Below the pieces are notes generated by a model. The model searched no databases, was not told the origin of the DNA, and was given only the letters and a program-made list of their open reading frames with translations. The position numbers were made by a program, and so were the translations under genes. Of a DNA stretch of 64,000 bases, positions 55,020-62,423 are shown one piece after another (position 1 is the stretch's first letter; each line of letters begins with the position of its first letter). Origin of the DNA: Amycolatopsis nivea (GTDB lineage: Bacteria > Actinomycetota > Actinomycetes > Mycobacteriales > Pseudonocardiaceae); NCBI RefSeq assembly GCF_004522235.1, contig NZ_SDLT01000014.1:124001-188000 (forward strand), written 5' to 3'.

Positions 55020-55044
55020 TTACCCGCCGTGCCGCGCCGGAAAC
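55020..55044 (-). promoter_or_regulatory. Sigma-B-type promoter for the small membrane protein
   Basis: On the minus strand GTTT (55044-55041), 15 bp, GGGTAA (55025-55020). Confidence 0.6.
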
Positions 55045-55073
55045 GGGCCGTTCGGGTGCCGTCGGACGGGGAT

Positions 55074-55099
55074 GATTGGCGCGGCGGCGGACGGGGTAG
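55074..55099 (+). promoter_or_regulatory. Sigma-B-type promoter for the RsbW-like gene
   Basis: GATT (55074-55077), 16 bp, GGGTAG (55094-55099), about 40 bp ahead of the GTG. Confidence 0.55.
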
Positions 55100-55138
55100 C
55101 CCCCAACGCATGGTTCAACGCGACCCGGACGGACGGGC

Positions 55139-55543
55139 GTGCTGACCGCGGCTTCTCCCGTGGTCGAGCTGCGTCTGCCGGCACACGGGGAACTGCTCTT
55201 CCTGGCCCGGCTGGTGGCCGAGGACGTCGCCGCCTCGGCGGAGTTCACCGTCGACGAGGTCGCCGATCTCCGGCTGGCCGTGGACGAGGCGGTCGCGGCG
55301 CAGTCGCGCCGGGCGGACGACGGCGCGGTTCTCGAATGCGCGTTCCGCTGCGCCGGCCGGATGACGGTCACCGTCGCCACCACGTCGTCGTGGGCGTTCC
55401 CGCCCGGACCGGACGAGGTCGGCTGGCACATCCTGCGCGCGCTGACCGACACGCTCGACGCCTGGACCGAACCCGCTCCCGGCACGGACGGCTGGCGGCT
55501 CTGCGTCGAGTTCGCCAAGGAACCTTTCCCTGACCAGCGCTGA
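55139..55543 (+). CDS. RsbW-like anti-sigma factor/serine kinase (HATPase)
   Basis: A 134-residue ATP-binding protein of the GHKL class: PAHGELLFLARLVAEDVAAS, FTVDEVADLRLAVDEAVAAQ with the N-box region, and VGWHILRALTDTLDAW. Such proteins bind a stress sigma factor or phosphorylate a STAS partner. The G box is weak, so it may be a degenerate or ATP-poor member. GTG 55139 is the only reasonable start. The STAS protein at 59.3 kb may be its partner, not next door. Confidence 0.8.
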   Translation: MLTAASPVVELRLPAHGELLFLARLVAEDVAASAEFTVDEVADLRLAVDEAVAAQSRRADDGAVLECAFRCAGRMTVTVATTSSWAFPPGPDEVGWHILRALTDTLDAWTEPAPGTDGWRLCVEFAKEPFPDQR

Positions 55544-55577
55544 GTTTTGCTTCCGCCCGAACGGGAAACCGGCCCGC

Positions 55578-56180
55578 ATGCGCCGAGTGGACGAACTCCT
55601 CGCCGAACACGGCACGACGTTCGCCGAGGAAGCCGGGATCAAGCTGGCCGACAAACCGCAACCGCTGTACCGGCTGCTGGTTCTCGCCACCCTGCTGTCG
55701 ACGCGGATCAGCTCCGGCATCGCGGTCGCCGCCGCGCGCGAACTCTCCCGTTCGGGCTGGCGGTCCCCGGCCGCGATGCGCGATTCCACGTGGCAGCAAC
55801 GCGTCGACGCGCTCGGCCGCGCCCACTACGTCCGGTACGACGAAAGCACTTCGCACCACCTCGGCGAAGGCGCCGAGTTCATCCGCGACCAGTATCGCGA
55901 CGACCTGCGCCGCATGGCCGACGCCGCCGACGGCGACCCGCGACGGCTGGAAAAGCTCGTCGCCGAGTTCCCCCGGATCGGCCCGACCGGCGCGCAAATC
56001 TTTTGCCGCGAGGCACAGGCGGTGTGGCCGTGGCTGCGTCCGTACTTCGACCGAAAAGCCTTGGCCGGCGCGAAGAAAGCCGGTCTGCCCACCGATCCGG
56101 AACGTCTGGCGAAACTGGTGCCTGGCGAAGATTCGGCCCGGCTGGCGGCAGCGCTGGTGCGGCGGAGCTTGCAGCGCTAG
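55578..56180 (+). CDS. HhH-GPD-type endonuclease-like protein
   Basis: A 200-residue helical protein resembling endonuclease III-type glycosylases: RLLVLATLLSTRISSGIAVA and FPRIGPTGAQIFCREAQAV, which fits the helix-hairpin-helix (PRIGPTGA). The catalytic Lys and the iron-sulphur cysteines of Nth are not seen, so activity is unsure. ATG 55578 is 34 bp past the RsbW-like stop. Its stop overlaps that of the convergent stress-protein gene by four bases. Confidence 0.75.
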   Translation: MRRVDELLAEHGTTFAEEAGIKLADKPQPLYRLLVLATLLSTRISSGIAVAAARELSRSGWRSPAAMRDSTWQQRVDALGRAHYVRYDESTSHHLGEGAEFIRDQYRDDLRRMADAADGDPRRLEKLVAEFPRIGPTGAQIFCREAQAVWPWLRPYFDRKALAGAKKAGLPTDPERLAKLVPGEDSARLAAALVRRSLQR

Positions 56181-57097
56181 CCCGGGTGTTCCTCGACGCC
56201 CTCCCGGACAATCGCGACCGGACACGGTGCGTGATAGGCCATCGCGTGGCTCACCGAACCGAGGAACGCACCCCGCAACGCACCGCGACCGTGCCCGCCG
56301 ACCACCAGCAGCGTCGCCGATTCCGCGTGGTCCAGCAGCACCTCGGCCACGCTGCCGAGCGCGACCTCCCGCCGCACCACGACGTCCGGATGCCGCTCGC
56401 CGAGACCGGTGAGCGATTCCGCGAGCAGCCGTTCGCCCTCGTCCTCCGGGGTCTGCTGCCCCTCGCCGCCGGAGCGGGCCGGGCCGAAGACGTCCTCCGG
56501 CGGTTCCGACCACACGTGCACCGCGTGCAAGGCGCATCCGTGCCGGTCGGCGAAGTCGTACGCGTACCGCACCGCCGCGACGCTCGCCGGCGATCCGTCC
56601 ACGCCGACCACCACGCGCCCGGTCTTCTTCCCCGACGGACGGACCACGACGACCGGACGCGCGCCCGTGTGCACCACCTGCGAGGCGGTCGACCCGAGCA
56701 GCAGCCGGGGCAGCCCGCCGCGGCCGGACGCGCCGACCACGATCAGCTCCGCCTGCCGTCCGATGTCCGCCAGTTCCCAGCTCGCCCGGCCGAACCGCAC
56801 CCGGGTGCGCACCGGCAGCCCCGGCCGTTTCCGGCCGATCTCGGCGGCGAGAGCGGCCAGTTCCTTCTCCGCGTAGTCCACCACGGACTGATCGGCCACG
56901 ATCTCGCCCGCGACCGGGGTGATCACGCCGGGCACGAAGTCCACGTTCGGCATCGGCAGCGTCATCGTCCGGACGAGCACGAGACAGGTCCCGAGCGCCT
57001 CCGCCTCGGCGGCCGCCCAGTCGACGGCCAGGCGGGCGCCGTCGGATCCGTCGTCCCCGACCACGACTCCCGGTTCGGCCCGGTCCGCTTCGTCCAT
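56177..57097 (-). CDS. Tandem-domain universal stress protein
   Basis: A 306-residue protein with two UspA domains: domain 1 about 8-150 (VVVGDDGSDGARLAVDWAA, ELIVVGASGRGGLPRLLLGS) and domain 2 about 158-300 (VVVGVDGSPASVAAVRYAYD, LLVVGGHGRGALRGAFLGSV). Both carry the G-2x-G-9x-G ATP loop. ATG 57097 is seven bases from a GGAGG site; a GTG just ahead is too close. A sigma-B-type promoter lies upstream. Confidence 0.93.
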   Translation of the reverse strand: MDEADRAEPGVVVGDDGSDGARLAVDWAAAEAEALGTCLVLVRTMTLPMPNVDFVPGVITPVAGEIVADQSVVDYAEKELAALAAEIGRKRPGLPVRTRVRFGRASWELADIGRQAELIVVGASGRGGLPRLLLGSTASQVVHTGARPVVVVRPSGKKTGRVVVGVDGSPASVAAVRYAYDFADRHGCALHAVHVWSEPPEDVFGPARSGGEGQQTPEDEGERLLAESLTGLGERHPDVVVRREVALGSVAEVLLDHAESATLLVVGGHGRGALRGAFLGSVSHAMAYHAPCPVAIVREGVEEHPG

Positions 57098-57134
57098 CAC
57101 CGGCCTCCGTTCCCGTGCGGCGCTTTCCCGGGAG

Positions 57135-57160
57135 GTACCCGGTCGCCTCGCCCGGCAATC
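57135..57160 (-). promoter_or_regulatory. Sigma-B-type promoter for the universal stress gene
   Basis: Minus strand GATT (57160-57157), 16 bp, GGGTAC (57140-57135), about 38 bp ahead of the start. Confidence 0.65.
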
Positions 57161-57188
57161 GGGCCCCGCGCCCGAGCTGGCTGCACCG

Positions 57189-57338
57189 TCACCGCGGCTC
57201 AGGCGGGACGGGCGGCTCCGGCGGCGGCAACGGCCCCGGCCCGGGACGAGGCGGCGGGGCGGGCTCCGGCGGAAACGGCGGCACCGGCTCCGGCGGCGAC
57301 GGGACGGGCTCCGGTCCAGGCGGCACGGGGTGCACCAT
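57189..57338 (-). CDS. Proline-rich 49-residue protein
   Basis: A 49-residue protein of which 28 residues are proline, mostly as PEP and PPP steps, beginning MVHPVPPGPEPVPSPPEP. It has a textbook GGAAGGAG ribosome site at correct distance and a stress-type promoter about 38 bp ahead. It is too short and repetitive for a function call; a polyproline II rod or low-complexity partner peptide is plausible. A non-functional ORF is the alternative. Confidence 0.6.
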   Translation of the reverse strand: MVHPVPPGPEPVPSPPEPVPPFPPEPAPPPRPGPGPLPPPEPPVPPEPR

Positions 57339-57375
57339 GACGGGCTCCTTCCTCAGTCGAGTCCTCCGTCCCCGG

Positions 57376-57401
57376 CTACCCGGCGGAGCGGCTCCGGACA
57401 C
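57376..57401 (-). promoter_or_regulatory. Sigma-B-type promoter for the proline-rich gene
   Basis: Minus strand GTGT (57401-57398), 16 bp, GGGTAG (57381-57376). Confidence 0.5.
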
Positions 57402-57706
57402 CTCGTATTCGGCGGTCGGTCGTGCTGCCCGAGTGGGGAAACCGAGTCCGTGCTCCGCATGCTGCGTCTGCTGCTGAGGAAGCGAAACCCGTATCGGACG
57501 CCCCCGACCGCGACGAGAGCCGGAAGCCCGCGCCCGGAGCTCAGCAGGCAGGAAGCCGTGCCTGACTCGCGATCACCCGAGCCCGCGGCCTAGGCCGTTG
57601 CCCGCGCAGAGAGCCGGAAGCCAGCCGCTGCTCAACGGGCAAAAAACCCATCCCCTCCACGCGATCGACCGGCCAGTTCCCGCGACGCTCCAGCCGTCAC
57701 ACCCAA

Positions 57707-57953
57707 TGCCAGGAACTTAAGGCGGCGCTGCGGGTGCGTTCGAGCCGCGTCCGCCCAGGTCGAAGGTGCCGCTGGCCTGGGACGCGGGGTGTGCGGTCCG
57801 TGAGGGGAACCCTGAGGGAATCTGATTCCCTCAGGGTGGCCCTCACGGACCTCAAGACACAGCCAGACGGGGACGAATCGGGCATTTCGCTGGCGGTGGC
57901 GTCTCTTGTGGACGGTCCGCGAGACTGAGGCCACGCGGCTTAAGTTCCTGGCA
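57707..57953. repeat. Inverted-repeat-bounded element around palindrome copy 3
   Basis: TGCCAGGAACTTAAG (57707-57721) is repeated in inverse at 57939-57953, a perfect 15-bp match. Just outside, the 11-mer GCCGTCACACC occurs as a direct repeat at 57693-57703 and 57958-57968. That layout recalls a small non-autonomous insertion, though the gaps of three to four bases make it imperfect. Confidence 0.6.
57796..57850. repeat. 55-bp palindrome, copy 3
   Basis: Arms 57796-57822 and 57824-57850 pair around one base, 25 of 27 matched. The flanking ACGGACCTCAAG on the right is shared with copy 2. Confidence 0.85.
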
Positions 57954-57961
57954 CCCGGCCG

Positions 57962-59002
57962 TCACACCGGGTCGGGCTCCCCCAGCTCCGCGACCGGCCC
58001 GTCCAGTTCCTCGTGCCGGGCGGCGAGCGTGCCCGCCAAGTGGACCAGCTTCACGTTCAGCTGCTGCGAGGTCCGGCGCAGGAGGTCGAACGCCTGCTGC
58101 GCGTCGAGCCCCCGGCGGGCCATGATGATGCCTTTCGCCTGGCCGATGACGTCGCGGCTGTCCAGCGCGCGCCGCAACTGGGCCTGGTTCAGCTCGTTGC
58201 GGGTCACCGCGTCCGTTTCGGCCACCGCGAGGGTCGCGTGGCTGGCCAGGAGCAGCACGACGTCGCGGTCCACATCGGTGAGGCCGCCGGGAATGCGCGA
58301 GTAGAGGTTGAGCGCACCGGAGAACCGCGACACGGCGTCGTCGACCAGTGCGGTGGCCAGCACCGCGCGCCAGCCCAGCTCGGCTGCCGCCGGGGACCAC
58401 CGCGGCCACTGCGCGTCCCGGCGCAGGTCAGCGGCTTCCAGGAACTCGGGGCGGTCCGGCACCGCCGCGTCGTGGCACGGGCCTTCCTCGAGCTTGTACT
58501 GCAGCAGGTCCAGGTCGGCGGCCGCCGGATCGGTGTAGGCCGCGGTGTGGAAGTTGCCGTCCGGCGCGCGCAGCGTGATCGACACCAGATCGGCGGCGGG
58601 CACCAGCGAAGCCGTCGCGTCCACGATCAGCTGCAGGACATCGCCGACGCTCCGCGCCGCCAGAAGCATCTCCGTGAGAGTCCGGAACCGCTCGCCGGAC
58701 GGCCGCAGCGATTTGTCGTCGTACGCCAGCGCCTCGGACGCCGAATCGGAGAACAGGACGCCCTCCTCCTCGAGCACCTGGCGGGCCACCCCGCCCTCCT
58801 GGCAGGCGAAGACCGCTTCGCTCGGCTGGGCGGTCTCGCGCAGCGCTGCGAGGTCTTCGCGGGAGAACGAGGTCAGCTCGCTCAGCTCGAAAACCACCGT
58901 CCGCGGCTCCGCGGCCAGCGCCTTGCCCACCTCTCCGCGCAACCCCGCGGGGTCGCCGCTCAGCCGCACCACGGCCGAGCAATCGACCGTTCCGCCCTCC
59001 AC
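57962..59002 (-). CDS. STAS-like/GAF/ANTAR regulator
   Basis: A 346-residue regulator. The N-terminus (about 1-85) is STAS-like, the middle (about 100-250) a GAF sensor (FRTLTEMLLAARSVGDVLQL, LEEGPCHDA), and the C-terminus (about 265-325) an ANTAR RNA-binding domain (ALDSRDVIGQAKGIIMARRG, LDAQQAFDLLRRTSQQLNVK). ANTAR proteins stop transcription termination by binding twin-hairpin RNA. GTG 59002 has a GGGAGG site; an ATG at 59044 lacks one. The target RNA is unknown. Confidence 0.85.
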   Translation of the reverse strand: MEGGTVDCSAVVRLSGDPAGLRGEVGKALAAEPRTVVFELSELTSFSREDLAALRETAQPSEAVFACQEGGVARQVLEEEGVLFSDSASEALAYDDKSLRPSGERFRTLTEMLLAARSVGDVLQLIVDATASLVPAADLVSITLRAPDGNFHTAAYTDPAAADLDLLQYKLEEGPCHDAAVPDRPEFLEAADLRRDAQWPRWSPAAAELGWRAVLATALVDDAVSRFSGALNLYSRIPGGLTDVDRDVVLLLASHATLAVAETDAVTRNELNQAQLRRALDSRDVIGQAKGIIMARRGLDAQQAFDLLRRTSQQLNVKLVHLAGTLAARHEELDGPVAELGEPDPV

Positions 59003-59112
59003 GGTTACCTCCCTTCGGCCCGGACGTTCTCCAGCGCTTGCCACGGTACTCGGATCTCGGGCGCGCGGCAGGGTCCTCGCTCGGCTCCGCCCAGCTCACG
59101 GGCACAGTTCGA

Positions 59113-59137
59113 GCCCGGCCCGCTGAGCGGGCCGGGC
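59113..59137 (-). terminator. Hairpin after the STAS gene
   Basis: A 10-bp all-GC stem (59113-59122 with 59128-59137), 5-base loop, 14 bp past the leftward STAS stop. Confidence 0.6.
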
Positions 59138-59150
59138 CGGGCGAACAGGG

Positions 59151-59552
59151 TTAACGGACGTCAGCCGCCAGCGTGCCCGGGGCAGCGCTCGGCGCGAGGG
59201 CGTCGGAGAGGTGTTCGACCACCCGCAGCTCCCGGTCGAGCCCGAGAACGCGCAGCGGTCGCAGGACGGCGTGCTGTGCGGCGACCACGACGAACGCGAC
59301 GCCCGCCAGGGACGCCTCTCGCGCGGCTTCGACCAGCACTTCGAGTCCGCTGACGGAACAGAACGTGAGACCGGAGACGTCGAGGACCACCTTCGGCGGG
59401 CCCAACCCGGTCTCCTCGGCCAGCACGTCGCGGAGCCGCTCGGTGGAGCGCCGGTCCAGTTCGTCGGACACCGCGACGACGGTTTCGTCCGCGGTGGCGG
59501 TGACCGCGATTCTCGCCGGTGCGCCCGGCAGGTAAGCAAACGTTTCGTGCAT
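59151..59552 (-). CDS. STAS-domain anti-sigma factor antagonist
   Basis: A 133-residue STAS protein: VAVSDELDRRSTERLRDVLA, PPKVVLDVSGLTFCSVSGLE with the phosphorylatable Ser region (CSVSG), and LRPLRVLGLDRELRVVEHL. It would free a stress sigma factor by binding an RsbW-like kinase. GAGGAGGG precedes the ATG at 59552. It is upstream of and in line with the GAF-ANTAR gene but separated by a hairpin. Confidence 0.88.
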   Translation of the reverse strand: MHETFAYLPGAPARIAVTATADETVVAVSDELDRRSTERLRDVLAEETGLGPPKVVLDVSGLTFCSVSGLEVLVEAAREASLAGVAFVVVAAQHAVLRPLRVLGLDRELRVVEHLSDALAPSAAPGTLAADVR

Positions 59553-59859
59553 CGAGCCCTCCTCGCGGATGCGAGACCGGGCCGAATCAGTGCGGCCCGG
59601 CCCCTGGCCCGAATCGAACGGGCCGCTTGGGGTCAGGCGACGGCACGTGGGCTGAACCGCTCCTGCCCCGACCGTACCGCAGCGCAGTGCCCGCGACCAG
59701 CCCGAACCCGGCCCCGCCGGCGGCACTGTGGACTCTCCGGGCCTCGCTCTCGCCCCGGAACCGTTCCGTGTCCGGCGGTTCCGATCATCCACAATGGACT
59801 TCCCTGCCGCCGCACGCCCCGCGAAGTTTCGCCCGGACCGGCCCGGGTACCCGAACAAC
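59553..59859. promoter_or_regulatory. Divergent gap between STAS and P450 genes
   Basis: This 307-bp gap holds the P450 promoter at 59826-59850. No clear leftward promoter for the STAS gene and no small gene were seen. Confidence 0.5.
59826..59850 (+). promoter_or_regulatory. Sigma-B-type promoter for the P450 gene
   Basis: GTTT (59826-59829), 15 bp, GGGTAC (59845-59850). The ATG is at 59860, so the transcript would be nearly leaderless. Confidence 0.65.
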
Positions 59860-61212
59860 ATGGCGACCATCCACGCGACCGCGAGCCCGGACTTGTCCGC
59901 ACTGCCCCCGGCCGACATCCGCCCGCAGCGGGCGTCGGCCCGCGACACCGGACGCATCCTCGCGCGGGTGGTCGCCCCCACCGTCGGCATCGGACTGGTC
60001 AAACGCCGTCCCCGCGCGATGGCCGCGGCGCAGAAACTGCACGTCGACCGCTCGGGCATCCGCCTGCTGCACGACCTGCGCGCCCGCTACGGGCCCGGCC
60101 CGCTCGACCTGCCGGTCCCGGGCCGCTCGTTCCGCCTGGTGCTCGAGGCGAACCACGTCGGCTCGCTGCTGGCCGGCACGCCGAGCCCGTTCAGCCCGGA
60201 CACCACCGAAAAAGACGCGGCCCTGCGCCATTTCCAGCCGCACGGCGTCCTGATCTCCGGCGGCGCCAACCGCGCGCGGCGGCGGAAGCTCAACGAAACC
60301 GTCCTCGAACCGGGCCGGGCCGCACACGAACTCGCGGGCACCTGGGCGGACACCATCCGCACCGAAGCGCACGAAATGCTTTCCGGCTTCCCGGACCTCG
60401 ACGCGACCCAGTTCACCGAGCACTTCTGGACGATCATCCGCAAGATCGTCCTCGGCGGCGACACCACGGCCGACCGGCGCGTCACCGATCTGCTGGACCA
60501 GCTGCGGCTCAACGCCAACTGGGCGTTCGCGCACCCGCGCCGCGAGGACCAGCGCCGCCAGTTCCAGTCTTTGCTCGACCGTCAGCTCGGCCTGGACCGC
60601 CCGGGCAGCCTCGGCGCGGCGATGGCGAACCAGCCGGCCGCTGCGGAGGACGATCCGACCGGGCAGGTGCCGCACTGGCTGTTCGCCTTCGACGCCGCCG
60701 CGATCGCCACCCTGCGCGCACTTGCCTTGCTCGCAACGCATCCCGACGAGCTCGCCGAGGCCCGCCGGGAAGTCGCCGAAGCGGATCTCTCGAAGCCGCA
60801 ACAGCTTCCGTACTTGCGCGCCTGTGTCCTGGAGTCCATCCGGCTCTGGCCGACGACACCCGCCCTGCTGCGCGAAAGCACCGAGGACACCGCGTGGGGC
60901 CCCGAGGGAACGTCGTTCCTGATCTACACGCCGTTCTTCCATCGCGACCCGGAAACGTTGCCGTACGCGGATTCCTTCGTCCCGGACATCTGGCTGGACG
61001 GCCGCGCCAAAGCCAATCCCGCGCTCGTGCCGTTCAGCGCCGGACCTGGCGTGTGCCCGGGCCGCGACGTCGTGCTCTTCACCGCCTCAACGCTGCTCGC
61101 CGCGCTGGTGCAGCAAGCGGGTTTCGCGCCGCGAGGCACCGCCGCCGACCTCCAGCCGGGACGGCTCCCCGCGACGCTCAACCACTTCGGCATCCGGTTC
61201 GCGCTGTCCTGA
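59860..61212 (+). CDS. Cytochrome P450
   Basis: A 450-residue P450. The heme loop is FSAGPGVCPGRDVVLF (Cys about 399), the K-helix ESIRLWP, and the I-helix region WLFAFDAAAIATLRALALLA. In that helix the usual AGxDT(T/S) reads AFDAAA: Asp is kept but both Thr positions are Ala. About 55 residues of Arg/Ala-rich sequence precede the P450 fold; no membrane anchor. ATG 59860 was chosen because a GGGTAC promoter ends ten bases before it; an ATG at 59728 would start ahead of that promoter. Substrate unknown. Confidence 0.88.
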   Translation: MATIHATASPDLSALPPADIRPQRASARDTGRILARVVAPTVGIGLVKRRPRAMAAAQKLHVDRSGIRLLHDLRARYGPGPLDLPVPGRSFRLVLEANHVGSLLAGTPSPFSPDTTEKDAALRHFQPHGVLISGGANRARRRKLNETVLEPGRAAHELAGTWADTIRTEAHEMLSGFPDLDATQFTEHFWTIIRKIVLGGDTTADRRVTDLLDQLRLNANWAFAHPRREDQRRQFQSLLDRQLGLDRPGSLGAAMANQPAAAEDDPTGQVPHWLFAFDAAAIATLRALALLATHPDELAEARREVAEADLSKPQQLPYLRACVLESIRLWPTTPALLRESTEDTAWGPEGTSFLIYTPFFHRDPETLPYADSFVPDIWLDGRAKANPALVPFSAGPGVCPGRDVVLFTASTLLAALVQQAGFAPRGTAADLQPGRLPATLNHFGIRFALS

Positions 61213-61220
61213 GCCTTCAG

Positions 61221-61275
61221 GTCCGTGAAGGGCTCCTCGAGGGAATCTGATTCCCTCGAGGAGCCGTTCACGGAC
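61221..61275. repeat. 55-bp palindrome, copy 4
   Basis: Arms 61221-61247 and 61249-61275 pair over 27 bases with one mismatch. It lies between the convergent stops of the P450 gene (61212) and the PfpI gene (61292), where a two-way terminator is expected. Confidence 0.88.
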
Positions 61276-61291
61276 CGCTGCTGAGTTCGCC

Positions 61292-61798
61292 TTACTTCAG
61301 CCGTTCCAGCAGCGCGTCGCAGAACGCGGGCAGGTCGTCCGGATTCCGCGACGTGATCACGCCGTCGTCCGTCACGACTTCGCGGTCAACCCACTCCGCA
61401 CCAGCGTTGCGCAGGTCCGTCTGCAGCGACGGCCACGACGTCACCGTCCGGCCGCGCGCCAATCCGGACTCGGCGAGCAGCCAGGGACCGTGGCACACGG
61501 CCGCGACCGGCTTGCCCGCGGCGGCCGTTTCCCGGACCAGCGCGACCATCGGCTCGCTGGTGCGGATCTTGTCCGGCGAGTACCCGCCGGGCACCACGAC
61601 CGCGTCGAAGTCCGCCGCGGCCACGTCGTCCACGGCCTGGTCGGTCGTGATTTCGGTGCCGTGCAACGCGGTCAGCTTCTTGCCCTTCGCCAGGCCGACC
61701 ACCACCGGCTCGTGCCCGGCGGAGCGCAACCGCTCGCACGGCACCCGGAATTCGTCGTCCTCGGTCATTTCGTCCACGAGCACTGCCACGCGGGCCAT
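61292..61798 (-). CDS. DJ-1/PfpI-family protein (type 1 glutamine amidotransferase-like)
   Basis: A 168-residue protein of the PfpI type: VAVLVDEMTEDDEFRVPCER, FDAVVVPGGYSPDKIRTSEP, VAAVCHGPWLLAESGL (nucleophile Cys about 102) and GVITSRNPDDLPAFCDALL. Such proteins are general stress hydrolases or deglycases. AAGGAG precedes the ATG. A GGGTAG at 61842-61837 on the minus strand could be a -10, but its -35 (GAAC) is off consensus. Confidence 0.92.
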   Translation of the reverse strand: MARVAVLVDEMTEDDEFRVPCERLRSAGHEPVVVGLAKGKKLTALHGTEITTDQAVDDVAAADFDAVVVPGGYSPDKIRTSEPMVALVRETAAAGKPVAAVCHGPWLLAESGLARGRTVTSWPSLQTDLRNAGAEWVDREVVTDDGVITSRNPDDLPAFCDALLERLK

Positions 61799-61847
61799 GC
61801 TGTTCTCCTTTCGCTACGGATCTTGTGCGGGGTTCGCTACCCCGCGG

Positions 61848-62309
61848 TCAGCTCGGACGTTCCACGTCGCCGCGCCACGCACCCGTTTCGCGTCCGCGCT
61901 GTTCGATGAACTGCTTGAACCGCAGCATGTCGCCCTTCACGCGCCGGTCGAGGATGCCGAGCTTGTCGGCGGCGTTCTCGGCGAGGCCCTCGGGGTCGAG
62001 CTCCATCTGCGCGGTGACGCGCGTCTTGGTGTCCCCCAGCCGGTGGAAGGTGATCACCCCGGCGTGGTCCGGCCCGGAGTCCGAGCGCCACGCGACCCGC
62101 TCGTCCGGGTGCTGCTCGGTGATCGTCGCGTCGAACTCCCTGCCGACGCCGCCGAAGCGGGTCACCCAGTGCGTGTGCGTGGCGTCGAGCTGGCGGATCT
62201 CCTCCACGCCCTCCATGAACTCGGGGAACGATTCGAACTGCGTCCACTGGTTGTACGCGGTCGACACCGGGACGTCCACGTCCACGATTTCGGTGATCGT
62301 GCTGCTCAT
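61848..62309 (-). CDS. SRPBCC-fold (polyketide cyclase/START-like) protein
   Basis: A 153-residue helix-grip protein: EIVDVDVPVSTAYNQWTQFE, FPEFMEGVEEIRQLDATHTH, WVTRFGGVGREFDATITEQH, GVITFHRLGDTKTRVTAQME. Such proteins bind hydrophobic ligands in stress or cell-envelope settings. The AGGAGGAG site fixes the ATG at 62309. It is 49 bp ahead of the PfpI gene, likely one unit. Confidence 0.9.
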   Translation of the reverse strand: MSSTITEIVDVDVPVSTAYNQWTQFESFPEFMEGVEEIRQLDATHTHWVTRFGGVGREFDATITEQHPDERVAWRSDSGPDHAGVITFHRLGDTKTRVTAQMELDPEGLAENAADKLGILDRRVKGDMLRFKQFIEQRGRETGAWRGDVERPS

Positions 62310-62374
62310 GCGCTCCTCCTGGCCAACGGGTACCGGACCCGGGTGCCCGGGACGCGGCGGGGCGAAACCGGCGC

Positions 62375-62399
62375 GATTGCGCGGCCGCGCTCCGGGTAC
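62375..62399 (+). promoter_or_regulatory. Sigma-B-type promoter for the NDH-2-like gene
   Basis: GATT (62375-62378), 15 bp, GGGTAC (62394-62399), about 25 bp ahead of the ATG. Confidence 0.65.
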
Positions 62400-62423
62400 C
62401 CGTCGAGCGAAAGGAGGCCGCCC

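Larger units (their letters stand above)
57402..57961. other. Gene-poor, repeat-rich gap
   Basis: This 560-bp stretch between the proline-rich gene and the GAF-ANTAR gene has no credible gene. It holds a degenerate tandem repeat (GAGAGCCGGAAGCC at 57515-57528 and 57609-57622), an inverted repeat pair (57707-57721 and 57939-57953), and palindrome copy 3 in the middle. Confidence 0.6.

Noticed and set aside
57450-57593. A short plus-strand frame starting GTG, with a basic peptide
   Set aside because: Weak ribosome site, no family, and it lies in the degenerate repeat region.
57632-57934. An open frame of about 100 codons on the minus strand
   Set aside because: It consists of the inverted-repeat element and palindrome copy 3 translated; no ribosome site.
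61837-61862. A seventh sigma-B-type promoter ahead of the PfpI gene
   Set aside because: GGGTAG is present but the -35 position reads GAAC, lacking the T of the pattern seen in the other six.
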